The notes beneath the pieces were generated by a model that searched no databases, was not told where the DNA came from, and saw only the letters and a program-made list of their open reading frames with translations. The position numbers were made by a program, and so were the translations under genes. A stretch of 42,857 bases of DNA. Origin: an uncultured Verrucomicrobia subdivision 3 bacterium (lineage in GTDB: Bacteria > Verrucomicrobiota > Verrucomicrobiia > Limisphaerales > UBA11358). Shown one piece after another: positions 26,034-34,846 of the stretch. The first letter of the stretch is position 1; every line of letters starts with the position of its first letter. The stretch covers positions 1 to 42,857 of the forward strand of contig CAIJNQ010000172.1 of the NCBI GenBank assembly GCA_903822015.1. Direction: 5' to 3'.

Positions 26034-26060
26034 AAAGCGGCGACATGTCGCCGCAGTCCA
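26034..26060. repeat. REP-like palindrome element
   Basis: aaa-gcggcgacatgtcgccgc-agtcca: 18-bp perfect palindrome at 26037-26054 with the same flanks as 25619-25654 and 21364-21399. Confidence 0.65.
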
Positions 26061-26121
26061 TACTAGTGCACTGCTCCTGGCAAAGAATCTCTGCGTTCTT
26101 TGCGGTTAAATGATTGGGTCC

Positions 26122-28476
26122 TTACGGGCCGACGCGCGCCCGGTAAAATTCCTGCGAATTATTGGGATCCATCGGGATGGAGAAATTAAAGACGCCGTTG
26201 GTGCTCGTGAGATTGGTGACCGCACTCCAATTGATCAGGTCGGCCGAGCTTTCAATCGTATAATTCCAGACCGCATCGCCGGTGAAACCGATCTGCACCA
26301 CGCCGCCCTGCACACTGATGGCTTGGAATCGGGCGGCGGCCGGCGGCAGCAGCGCCAGCAGCGCGCCGGAACTCGTCGCGGTCCCGGCGAGGTTCGTCGC
26401 GGTAAGGGAATAATATCCCGTGTTCGTCGGCGAAACGAAACCGAGGGCGAGGCTGGTGTTGGTCGCGCCAGCGATGTTCGTGCCGTTGAACTGCCATTGG
26501 TAATTCGGCGCAGGCAGGCCGCTGGCGGCGGCGAGGAAGATCGCATTGGCTCCGAGCGTCACCGTTTGCGGCAGCGGGTTGGTGGTGATCACGGGCGCGA
26601 TGGCGGGCACTTCCACGCGGAGGTTGTCCACGAGTCCGAAGTTGATGACGCTGTTTGACGAGAGCGACGCGAACGGATCCCAGAAGCCGACGCAGACATT
26701 GCTCGCAGTGAAGGACGCGTTGGTAATGGTCGCGATGCGGATGCCGTCGATCGCCCAATCCACGGTGCTGCCGCGCCGCGAAACGATCACGTCGTGCCAG
26801 GCCAGCCCGAACGTGCCGGGATTCAGCGTGCCGGACTGCTGCGGATAATTCGTGGATTGCAATGCCGGCGCGGGATGGCCACCGGGAAACGCGGAGGTGT
26901 AATAAATATTGGCGTTGTCGAGCGAGCCGGCGGCGTAAATGCCGGTGGCGGCATTTTTCCAGGCGGTTCCCGCGTAGCCGGCGTAATCGCCGGATGTCGT
27001 CGAGGCGGCGCTCACGCCCCCGTCGCCGTCGGCGGAGAAATAAAATCCGTCGGCGGTCGAGCCGCTGCCGGTCCATTCGGTGCGGTTGCCCGCCGTGCCG
27101 AGGCCGGCGGTGAGAAATTCCGTGGAGCCCAAGCCGCCGCCGGGGAACGGGCCGTTGACATTGATCCAGGCGTCAAAGTGCAGGCGATAATCGCCGCCGA
27201 AACTCTGGTTCGCCGGCGAAATTGAAAGGGCGGCGACCACGCCAAGCGTGAGGTTGGCCTTCAGCTGCACACCGAAGGTCGAGCCGCCGGTGGAATGCGG
27301 TGCGGACGGAATGCCGAGCGCCGAGTAATCAAAATTAAACACGGCTGAGTTGTCGCCGGAACTTTTGTTGACAATCCAGTTCGCGGCGGAATTGGTGTCG
27401 AAGGCGTCGGTGAAAACCGGGGCTTGAACCGGATAAACTGTGAGCGAGACGACGCTGCTGGTGGTGCTGCCGACCGAGTTGGTGACGACGAGCGCATAAT
27501 TTCCCGCGTTCGTGGTTTGCACGCCGGTGAACTGGTAGATCTTGTTGGTGGCGCCGGGAATGGGCGTGTTGTTGAACAGCCACTGATAAGTCAGCGGCAG
27601 GGCTCCGGAAACCACGCCGGTGATGCTCACGCTGCCGCCGGCATCCATGACGCGGCTGAGTTGCGGGGATAGGCTGACGGCCGGGGGCGCCGGAGCCGGC
27701 GCATTGGTGCCGACCACAAGAGTGGCAACCAACTGGGCTGGCGTGCCGTTAAAAACATCCGCGTCGCACCCGCCGGCAATGCCGGGAACCGTGGCGGTCC
27801 AACTATATTGCCATGCGGTCCAGACACCCGGCCCCCAGACTTCATCGCTGGAACTGTTGCAGGAAGTGGAGACCCAAGGCGAACTGGTTTGGGCCGGGTT
27901 GCCGCTGGGATTGGCGATCCATGAGTTCCATTGCGCCACACTGGTGTCCAGATACCCGCCGCCGCAGGTGGAGGTATAAATGACGGGCTTGACGGTGATG
28001 CCCACCGCCGCCGCCTTGCTCACGATGGCATTGCACCATTGATTAGCCCAGTCGGCATAACTGGCGGCGCCAGTCACGCCGCTAAAAGTCTCGAAATCGA
28101 GGCACGGCTGGAGAGTCAGGCCGTCGTTGGTGATGGAACCGCCCGCCACGCTCCAGAAGAAATCAGCCTCCGCCAGAGGCGTGTCCAGTTCGGGGTGGGC
28201 AAAATGGTACGCGCCGATCATCACGCCGGCGGCCTTGGCGCCGCTGATATTGCTAGCGAACTGCCCGTCGGTGGTGGAAGCGTATTCCGTGGCCTTGGCC
28301 CAGCCGAAACTTACGCCGGAGCCCTGCACGAGCGTCCAATTGATGGCCCCCTGATAATGGGAAACATCCACACCCAAAGGCCGCTGCGCCATGGCCGGCG
28401 GGGTGGCCCAGCCGGCCGCCGCCGCCAAGCCCGCCAGCGCGATGAAACGGAAAAATAATCCGGGTCCGGGTTTCAT
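26122..28476 (-). CDS. GH25 lysozyme (N-acetylmuramidase) with Ig-like domains and a ConA/LamG-like domain
   Basis: Signal peptide; RPLGVDVSHYQGAINWTLVQGSGVSFGWAKATEYASTTD, AGVMIGAYHFAHP, QPCLDFETF, PVIYTSTCGG; Ig-like repeats with GSVSITGVVSGALPLTYQWLFNNTPIPGATN. Confidence 0.9.
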   Translation of the reverse strand: MKPGPGLFFRFIALAGLAAAAGWATPPAMAQRPLGVDVSHYQGAINWTLVQGSGVSFGWAKATEYASTTDGQFASNISGAKAAGVMIGAYHFAHPELDTPLAEADFFWSVAGGSITNDGLTLQPCLDFETFSGVTGAASYADWANQWCNAIVSKAAAVGITVKPVIYTSTCGGGYLDTSVAQWNSWIANPSGNPAQTSSPWVSTSCNSSSDEVWGPGVWTAWQYSWTATVPGIAGGCDADVFNGTPAQLVATLVVGTNAPAPAPPAVSLSPQLSRVMDAGGSVSITGVVSGALPLTYQWLFNNTPIPGATNKIYQFTGVQTTNAGNYALVVTNSVGSTTSSVVSLTVYPVQAPVFTDAFDTNSAANWIVNKSSGDNSAVFNFDYSALGIPSAPHSTGGSTFGVQLKANLTLGVVAALSISPANQSFGGDYRLHFDAWINVNGPFPGGGLGSTEFLTAGLGTAGNRTEWTGSGSTADGFYFSADGDGGVSAASTTSGDYAGYAGTAWKNAATGIYAAGSLDNANIYYTSAFPGGHPAPALQSTNYPQQSGTLNPGTFGLAWHDVIVSRRGSTVDWAIDGIRIATITNASFTASNVCVGFWDPFASLSSNSVINFGLVDNLRVEVPAIAPVITTNPLPQTVTLGANAIFLAAASGLPAPNYQWQFNGTNIAGATNTSLALGFVSPTNTGYYSLTATNLAGTATSSGALLALLPPAAARFQAISVQGGVVQIGFTGDAVWNYTIESSADLINWSAVTNLTSTNGVFNFSIPMDPNNSQEFYRARVGP

Positions 28477-28480
28477 GGGG

Positions 28481-29575
28481 TTAATTGGCGGCCAACGGCA
28501 AGCCGTGCGCCCCGGCCACGGCGGGATGGGTCACCCGGCCGTTTTTGACATTAATGCCGCCAACCAGCGCGGGATATTTCTGGCACGCTTCCTCGACGCC
28601 GAAGTCCGCGAGCATCTCGAGATAGCGATAGGTGACGTTGGTCAGCGCCTGCGTGGCGGTGCGCGCATAGGCGCCGGGCATATTGGCCACGCAATAGTGC
28701 GTCACGCCTTCCTCGACATAAACGGGATCGTGATGGGTGGTGGCGCGCGACGTTTCGGCGCAGCCGCCCTGGTCAATCGCAATGTCCACCAGCACGCTGC
28801 CGGGCCGCATCCGGCGCAGCATGGCGCGGGAAATCAGTTTCGGCGCCTTGGCGCCCGGCACCAGCACGGCACCGATGAGCAAATCCACCGCCGGCAGCAA
28901 ATCCAGGAGGTGCGATTCGCTGGAAAACAAGGTGTGCGCCGTGTGGAGCGTGATGTCGAGAAAACGCATCCGCTCGAGGTCCACTTCGAGGATGGTCACG
29001 TCCGCGCCGAGGCCCTGCGCCATGCGCGCCGCATTGACGCCCGCCGCGCCGCCGCCGAGCACGACGACTTTGCCGGGGAGCACGCCGGGCACGCCGCCGA
29101 GCAAGGTGCCGCTGCCGCCGAAATGTTTCGCCAGAAAATAGCCGCCCACCAGCACGCTCATGCGCCCGGCGATTTCGCTCATCGGCTCGAGCAGCGGCAG
29201 CCGGCGGTTGACCTCGATGGTTTCATACGCGATGCAGGTCGCGCCGGATTTCATCAAGGCATCGGTGAGCGGTTTGCTGGCGGCGAGGTGCAGGTAGGTG
29301 AAAAGGATTTGTCCGGGCCGGAGCAAAGGCAGTTCAGCTGGCAGCGGCTCCTTGACCTTGATAATCAAATCGGCCTCCGCAAAAACCGCGGCATGCGCGT
29401 CCACGAGCCTGGCGCCGGCCGCTGCATATTCCGCGTCCGGATAGCCCGCGCCAATGCCCGCGCCGCGCTCGACGACCACCTGATGGCCGCGCTTGATGAG
29501 CTGATACACGCCGCCGGGCAGCAGGGCGACGCGGTATTCCTGCTCCTTGATTTCTTTGGGGACGCCGATAGTCAT
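28481..29575 (-). CDS. ald: Alanine dehydrogenase
   Basis: [55 protein letters not shown]..., [58 protein letters not shown]. Confidence 0.95.
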   Translation of the reverse strand: MTIGVPKEIKEQEYRVALLPGGVYQLIKRGHQVVVERGAGIGAGYPDAEYAAAGARLVDAHAAVFAEADLIIKVKEPLPAELPLLRPGQILFTYLHLAASKPLTDALMKSGATCIAYETIEVNRRLPLLEPMSEIAGRMSVLVGGYFLAKHFGGSGTLLGGVPGVLPGKVVVLGGGAAGVNAARMAQGLGADVTILEVDLERMRFLDITLHTAHTLFSSESHLLDLLPAVDLLIGAVLVPGAKAPKLISRAMLRRMRPGSVLVDIAIDQGGCAETSRATTHHDPVYVEEGVTHYCVANMPGAYARTATQALTNVTYRYLEMLADFGVEEACQKYPALVGGINVKNGRVTHPAVAGAHGLPLAAN

Positions 29576-29680
29576 GGCCGTTTTGCGTTGGACCGCTGGC
29601 GCAACCTAACAAAGTTCAAAGCGGAGTCAACGACCCGCCGGCTGGCCGAGGGGGACCCGTTTTGGGGGTGGCATTATTCG

Positions 29681-32101
29681 ATGACTCCCACCAGAATCGT
29701 TTCGTCAGCCAGCCCGCGGATGCTGGTATCGCAACTGAAGCCAAACGTGCGAAAAATAAAATTCCATCTGGCCGTCCGGGTTTTGTGCCTGGTGGTCTGG
29801 CTGGCGGCCCGGCCCGCGAGCGCGCTCGAAACCAACGGTGCGGCCACCGTGGCCGAGCTTGCCGGCCGGATTGAAACCCATATTTCCCAGCCGCGATTCA
29901 ACGCCGCCTTGTGGGGGGTTAAAATCGTATCGCTGGATACCGGCAAATTGATTTTTGAAAGCCACGCCGACCGGCTGATGAGTCCGGCGTCGAACAGCAA
30001 ACTTTACGCCGGGGCGCTGGCGCTCGACCGGCTGGGAGCGGATTACCGCATCGGCACGACCCTCCGCGCCACCGCCAAACCGGACGCCGGGGGAACCGTG
30101 CGCGGAGACCTGGTGATCACGGGGCGCGGCGACCCCAGCTGGAACGCGCGCCGTACCGGCACGAACTTCTGGAATCGGTTTACGCCATTCGTCGCCGCGC
30201 TGACGCATGCCGGCGTGCGCCACGTCACCGGGGATTTGATCGGCGACACCACATTTTTTCATTCGCCGCCGCAGGGGAGCGGCTGGGCCGTGGACGATCT
30301 GGAAGATTCCGAAGGCGCGGAGATTTCCGCGCTGACGCTGGACGACAATTTCACCCACATTCGCGTCACGCCGGGCACGAACGCCGGCGGGCCGTGTGTG
30401 TTGGAAATCCTTGATCCGTTCACCGGTCTGCAACTCGATAACCAGACCGTCACAGAAACCAACGGCTCGTTTCCCCGAATCATTCCGCGCCGTTTTCGCG
30501 GTGAAAATGTCGTCCATATTTTCGGTGCGCTGCCCGCCGGCGGCGGATCAGCAACCGTGGACGTGCCGGTGCTTCGTCCGGCGGAATGGTTCACGGCGGC
30601 GCTGAAGGACGCGTTGCGACAGAATGGAATCATCGTAGATGGCCTGGCGCGTTCCGTGTCGTGGCCGTCACCGCCGCCGGTGGCAGAGGTGATGTTGGGT
30701 GAGGTCGTTTCTCCACCGCTGCGCGAACTGGTTCACGATTTCATGAAGCCGTCGCAAAATCTGGAGACGGATTTAATTTTTGAACATACGGGCGAAAAGC
30801 TGCGCGACGCCGCAACGCCGTGGCACACCTCTGAAGATTGTGCGGTTGAATTGCTGCATCAATTCCTGGTGACAAACGGTCTTCCTGCCGGCGACGTGCA
30901 TTTCGACGAGGGATCAGGGCTTTCGCGCAACAACCTCACGACGGCGAACGCCACGGTCGCCCTGCTGGAATTCATGGCAAATCACCGCGCGGCGGCGGAT
31001 TTTATGGCCGCGCTACCGATCGCCGGGGTGGATGGCACGCTGCGCCGGCGCATGAAAGACACGCCGGCGTTTCAGAATGTCCGCGCCAAAACCGGCACGT
31101 TGCGCTGGGTGAACGCGCTTTCCGGCTTCGTCACGACGGCGGCGGGAGAGCAGCTGGTGTTCAGCCTGATGTTAAACCGCTATGACCCGCCGCCGGACCG
31201 CAAACGCACGGATGAACTGGACGACATCGCGGTAGAGCTGGCGCGATGCAAGGGGCGCACCGATGATTCGCTGGAAAAACAGTTCGCGCCTTTCGGAACC
31301 TTGATCGTCACGCAATTCGTTTCGGCGCCGTTTCCGCATCCGGCGCGCGCGGCCGGCCACCCATACCACGATGAGTTTTATCCGGCGCCGGAACATTATG
31401 CGGACAGTACCGTGGCGCTGTTCATCCCGAAGTATTTCCGGGCGACGGACAAAATAGATTTTGTGGTGCACTTCCACGGCTGGCGCAACACCGTCGCCGG
31501 CACGCTGGAGCAGTTCAAACTGGCCGAGCAACTGGCGGGCAGCGGCAGGAACGCGGTGCTGATTGTTCCGGAAGGGCCGCGCAACGCGCCGGATTCCTTC
31601 GGCGGAAAACTGGAGGACACGAACGGCTTCAAGGTTTTCATGACGGAAGCGATGGAAAAACTCCGCGCCAGCGGGGTGGTGAGCGGAACGAATTCCGGGA
31701 TCGGGAAGATTATTCTATCCGGCCACAGCGGCGGGTATCACGTGATGGCGGCGATCCTGGACCACGGCGGATTGGCGGAAAAAATCAAGGAAGCGTGGCT
31801 GTTTGACGCGCTTTACGGCAACACGGATGATTTTGTCGCCTGGCAGAAAAGCCAGGGCGGCCGGCTGCTCGACATATACACGGACCACGGAGGCACGAAG
31901 GGCGAAACGCTTAAATTGATGGAATTCTACAAAGCCCGTGGCGTCCAGTTTTTCGCGGCCGAGGATACCGATGCGCCGCCGGAAGCGCTGCGGACGAACC
32001 AGGTGGTTTTTCTGCACACCGACCTGGCGCATGATGAGGTGATTGCCAAGCGCGGCATGTTCGGCCAATTTCTCAAGGCCAGCGGCCGGGAGAACCAATG
32101 A
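29681..32101 (+). CDS. D-Ala-D-Ala carboxypeptidase/endopeptidase (PBP4/DacB, S13-like) fused to a C-terminal alpha/beta-hydrolase-like domain
   Basis: SNSK (SxxK), SGLSRNN (SxN), AKTGTL (KTG) of S13 peptidases; from about 31310 a second module FVVHFHGWRNTVAGT...ILSGHSGGYHVMAAIL (GxSxG nucleophile elbow). Start set at 29681 or 29720; the longer ORF from 28391 runs antisense over ald. Confidence 0.87.
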   Translation: MTPTRIVSSASPRMLVSQLKPNVRKIKFHLAVRVLCLVVWLAARPASALETNGAATVAELAGRIETHISQPRFNAALWGVKIVSLDTGKLIFESHADRLMSPASNSKLYAGALALDRLGADYRIGTTLRATAKPDAGGTVRGDLVITGRGDPSWNARRTGTNFWNRFTPFVAALTHAGVRHVTGDLIGDTTFFHSPPQGSGWAVDDLEDSEGAEISALTLDDNFTHIRVTPGTNAGGPCVLEILDPFTGLQLDNQTVTETNGSFPRIIPRRFRGENVVHIFGALPAGGGSATVDVPVLRPAEWFTAALKDALRQNGIIVDGLARSVSWPSPPPVAEVMLGEVVSPPLRELVHDFMKPSQNLETDLIFEHTGEKLRDAATPWHTSEDCAVELLHQFLVTNGLPAGDVHFDEGSGLSRNNLTTANATVALLEFMANHRAAADFMAALPIAGVDGTLRRRMKDTPAFQNVRAKTGTLRWVNALSGFVTTAAGEQLVFSLMLNRYDPPPDRKRTDELDDIAVELARCKGRTDDSLEKQFAPFGTLIVTQFVSAPFPHPARAAGHPYHDEFYPAPEHYADSTVALFIPKYFRATDKIDFVVHFHGWRNTVAGTLEQFKLAEQLAGSGRNAVLIVPEGPRNAPDSFGGKLEDTNGFKVFMTEAMEKLRASGVVSGTNSGIGKIILSGHSGGYHVMAAILDHGGLAEKIKEAWLFDALYGNTDDFVAWQKSQGGRLLDIYTDHGGTKGETLKLMEFYKARGVQFFAAEDTDAPPEALRTNQVVFLHTDLAHDEVIAKRGMFGQFLKASGRENQ

Positions 32102-33420
32102 ATGCGCCCCGATTTTGGGTTGTGCTTTTCGCCGCGCTGTTGGCCGGCTGTCAATCTATGCCCATTAAACATCCCACCACCCGACCGCCGGTGAAGCTCG
32201 GGGTCGAAGTCCTGTTTGAGAAACATCTCGACCTGATTCGCGGCAAGCGCGTCGGTCTGATCACCAACCCGACCGGCCTGGACAGCCGGCTCGACAGCAT
32301 CATTGACCGCTTTCGCGCGGAACCGGAGGTGAAGCTGGCGGCGCTTTACGGCCCGGAACACGGTGTGCGCGGCAATGCGCAGGCCGGTGAATATGTGCCG
32401 TTTTATTTTGACGAGCAGCTCAAGCTGCCGGTGTTTAGCCTCTACGGTCAGACGCACAAGCCGCCGGCGGACATGATGACGAACCTTGACGAATACATGC
32501 GGACCTTTGACACGAAGCACGAGGGCAAGCAGGTCGAAGCCGGCATGATGCAGTCGGTGGATGTGATGGTGTTCGATCTGCAGGATGTCGGCACGCGGGT
32601 TTACACCTACATTGCCACAATGGCCTACGCGATGCAGGCCGCGGCGGAGGCGGATATTCCGTTCATCGTCCTGGACCGGCCCAATCCGGTCAACGGCGTC
32701 GCGATGGAGGGGCCGATTCTGGAGTATCCCCAATACAGTTCATTCATCGGGCTTTATCCGATCCCGCTGCGGCACGGCATGACGGCGGGAGAATTGGCGC
32801 AACTGTTCAACGAAAGATTTGTCGCGGCGGACGGACACCATAAAAAATGTAAACTCACCGTCGTACCCATGGAAAACTGGACCCGCGGGGAGTGGTTCGA
32901 TGAAACGTCGCTGCCGTGGGTGCTGCCATCGCCGAACCTGCCGACGCCCGAGAGCGCGACGGTTTATCCCGGGCAAGTGATCCTGGAAGGCAGCAATCTA
33001 TCGGAAGGGCGCGGGACGACGAAGCCGTTTGAAATGTTCGGCGCCCCGTGGATTGACGGTTTCGTGCTGGCGAAGCAATTGAACGATTTGAACCTCCCGG
33101 GCGTGAAGTTTCGCGAAGTCTGGTTTACGCCGACTTTCTCGAAATTTGCCGGCCAGCAATGCGGCGGCTGCCAGTTGCACGTCACGGATCGAGACGCCTA
33201 CCGGCCGGTCGCCACGACACTGGCCATCCTGTCAGTGGTGAAGCGAATTTATGGCGGCAAACTGGAACTGCACGCGAGCTATTTTGACAAGGTTTTGGGC
33301 ACGTCATCCGTCCGGGAGGCGCTGGAGCGGGGCGAACCGGTGGATAAAATCGTGGCCGGCTTCAAGTCCGGCCTCACTGAATTCGCCAGGCAGCGCGAGC
33401 CTTACCTGCTTTATCGCTGA
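32098..33420 (+). CDS. namZ: DUF1343 / NamZ-type exo-beta-N-acetylmuramidase (GH171), lipoprotein-like N-terminus
   Basis: LGVEVLFEKHLDLIRGKRVGLITNPTGLDSRLDSIIDRF, LAALYGPEHGVRGNAQAGEYV, VMVFDLQDVGTRVYTYIATMAYAM, LDRPNPVNGVAMEGPILE, PSPNLPTPESATVYPGQVILEGSNLSEGRGTTKPFEMFGAPW; LLAGCQS lipobox. ATGA overlap with the upstream stop. Confidence 0.88.
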   Translation: MNAPRFWVVLFAALLAGCQSMPIKHPTTRPPVKLGVEVLFEKHLDLIRGKRVGLITNPTGLDSRLDSIIDRFRAEPEVKLAALYGPEHGVRGNAQAGEYVPFYFDEQLKLPVFSLYGQTHKPPADMMTNLDEYMRTFDTKHEGKQVEAGMMQSVDVMVFDLQDVGTRVYTYIATMAYAMQAAAEADIPFIVLDRPNPVNGVAMEGPILEYPQYSSFIGLYPIPLRHGMTAGELAQLFNERFVAADGHHKKCKLTVVPMENWTRGEWFDETSLPWVLPSPNLPTPESATVYPGQVILEGSNLSEGRGTTKPFEMFGAPWIDGFVLAKQLNDLNLPGVKFREVWFTPTFSKFAGQQCGGCQLHVTDRDAYRPVATTLAILSVVKRIYGGKLELHASYFDKVLGTSSVREALERGEPVDKIVAGFKSGLTEFARQREPYLLYR

Positions 33421-33429
33421 CCTCATTTT

Positions 33430-34617
33430 ATGCGCGCAAAATGTCTGATTGCTTTCGGGGTGATCTGGTTTTGTGCCGTGGCGGCGGGTTTCACCCAAGA
33501 ATTCCGCGCGGACAAACTGGCGGCGATGGATGCGGCGATCCGGGAAGCGATCACCAACCACCAATGTCCCGGCGGCGTGCTGTGGCTGGAACATCGCGGC
33601 GCGGCGTATCACAAGGCCTTTGGGGACCGCGCCCTGGTGCCGGTGCGCGAGCCGATGACCGAGGACACGATTTTTGACGCGGCTTCGCTGACGAAAGTCG
33701 TCGCGACCACGCCGGCGGTGATGCTGCTGGTGGAGCGCGGTCAGGTGAAGCTGGACGCGCCGGTGCAGGCCTACCTTCCCGAGTTCACGGGCGAGGGCAA
33801 GGAGGCGGTCACCGTTCGCGAGCTGCTCACGCACACGTCCGGCCTGCCGCCGGACATCGAAACGAAAACCGACTGGCACGGCCAGGCCGAGGCGATCAAA
33901 AAGGCGTGCGCCGTGAAATTGCAATCCCCGCCCGGAACCAAATTCAAATACAGCGACATCAACTTTTTCCTGCTCGGGGAGATCGTCCAGCGCATGAGCC
34001 GGGAGCCGCTGGAAATCTTCGTCCAGCGCGAGATTTTCGAGCCATTAAAAATGACCGACACCGGTTTCCTGCCGCCGACCAACAAGCTGGGCCGCATCGC
34101 GCCGACGGAAGTGGTGGACGGCCAGCCGTGGCGCGGCGTGGTGCATGATCCGACCGCGCGGAAGATGGGCGGCGTGGCCGGGCACGCCGGACTATTCACC
34201 ACGGCCGCGGACCTGGCGCGCTACGCCCGAATGCTGTTGAATCTGGGCGAACTTGACGGCGTGCGGCTATTCCAGCCGGCAACGGTGCGGATGATGACCA
34301 GCGTGCAGACGCCGCCGGGAATGGCCGCCCGGCGCGGCTTCGGCTGGGACATCGACACCGCATTCAGCGGGCCGCGCGGCGATATTTTTCCGGAGGGCTC
34401 GTATGGTCACACCGGCTGGACCGGCGGCTCGTTGTGGATTGATCCGTTCTCCCAAACCCTGGTGATCTTTTTGTCGAACCGGAATCATCCGACGGAGGCG
34501 GGCAGCGTGACGGCTTTGCGGCACGAATTGGGGACGCTCGCGGCGGAGGCGCTGAAAAAGATTGATTTTACCAGGGCGGCGAGCACATTCATGAGCACGG
34601 GCAGCGACGGAAAATAA
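33430..34617 (+). CDS. Class C beta-lactamase-family serine hydrolase, AmiE-like candidate
   Basis: SLTK (SxxK) in DTIFDAASLTKVVATTPAVMLLVERG, YSDINFFLLGEIV (YxN), GHTGWTGGSLWIDP; 9 bp downstream of namZ. Confidence 0.85.
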   Translation: MRAKCLIAFGVIWFCAVAAGFTQEFRADKLAAMDAAIREAITNHQCPGGVLWLEHRGAAYHKAFGDRALVPVREPMTEDTIFDAASLTKVVATTPAVMLLVERGQVKLDAPVQAYLPEFTGEGKEAVTVRELLTHTSGLPPDIETKTDWHGQAEAIKKACAVKLQSPPGTKFKYSDINFFLLGEIVQRMSREPLEIFVQREIFEPLKMTDTGFLPPTNKLGRIAPTEVVDGQPWRGVVHDPTARKMGGVAGHAGLFTTAADLARYARMLLNLGELDGVRLFQPATVRMMTSVQTPPGMAARRGFGWDIDTAFSGPRGDIFPEGSYGHTGWTGGSLWIDPFSQTLVIFLSNRNHPTEAGSVTALRHELGTLAAEALKKIDFTRAASTFMSTGSDGK

Positions 34618-34667
34618 TCAGGGCGGCAAATTCCGAACATTGAGCGGGCCGGGATGCAAATCGCCAC

Positions 34668-34696
34668 ATCCCCCCAAAACAGGGGGGGATTTTTTC
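34668..34696 (+). terminator. Rho-independent terminator after the namZ/AmiE-like genes
   Basis: ATCCCCCC-aaaacag-GGGGGGAT followed by a T tract (tttttt), about 50 bp after the stop at 34617. Confidence 0.8.
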
Positions 34697-34846
34697 CTTG
34701 AACTGCCCGCCTCTAAGTGAATAATCAAAACTAACTGCTGAAGAAAGAAATTCAGTTGATCGAGTGGAATGTTGTGGAAGATTGAAGAGGAAGTGCGGCA
34801 GTGCGGTGAAAAAATCGTAGTAAAATCCAAACCAAAAGGAATCAAG

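Noticed and set aside
25345-26113. Plus-strand ORFs 25345-26109 and 25853-26113
   Set aside because: They translate repeat-derived sequence (REP-like hairpins, ldcA fragment, CGCAAAGACGC-type text); no coherent protein.
28391-29680. 430-codon N-terminal extension of the plus-strand ORF 28391-32101
   Set aside because: Runs fully antisense to the clear alanine dehydrogenase gene; composition is a GC-rich shadow frame. The real start is about 29681/29720 before a signal peptide.
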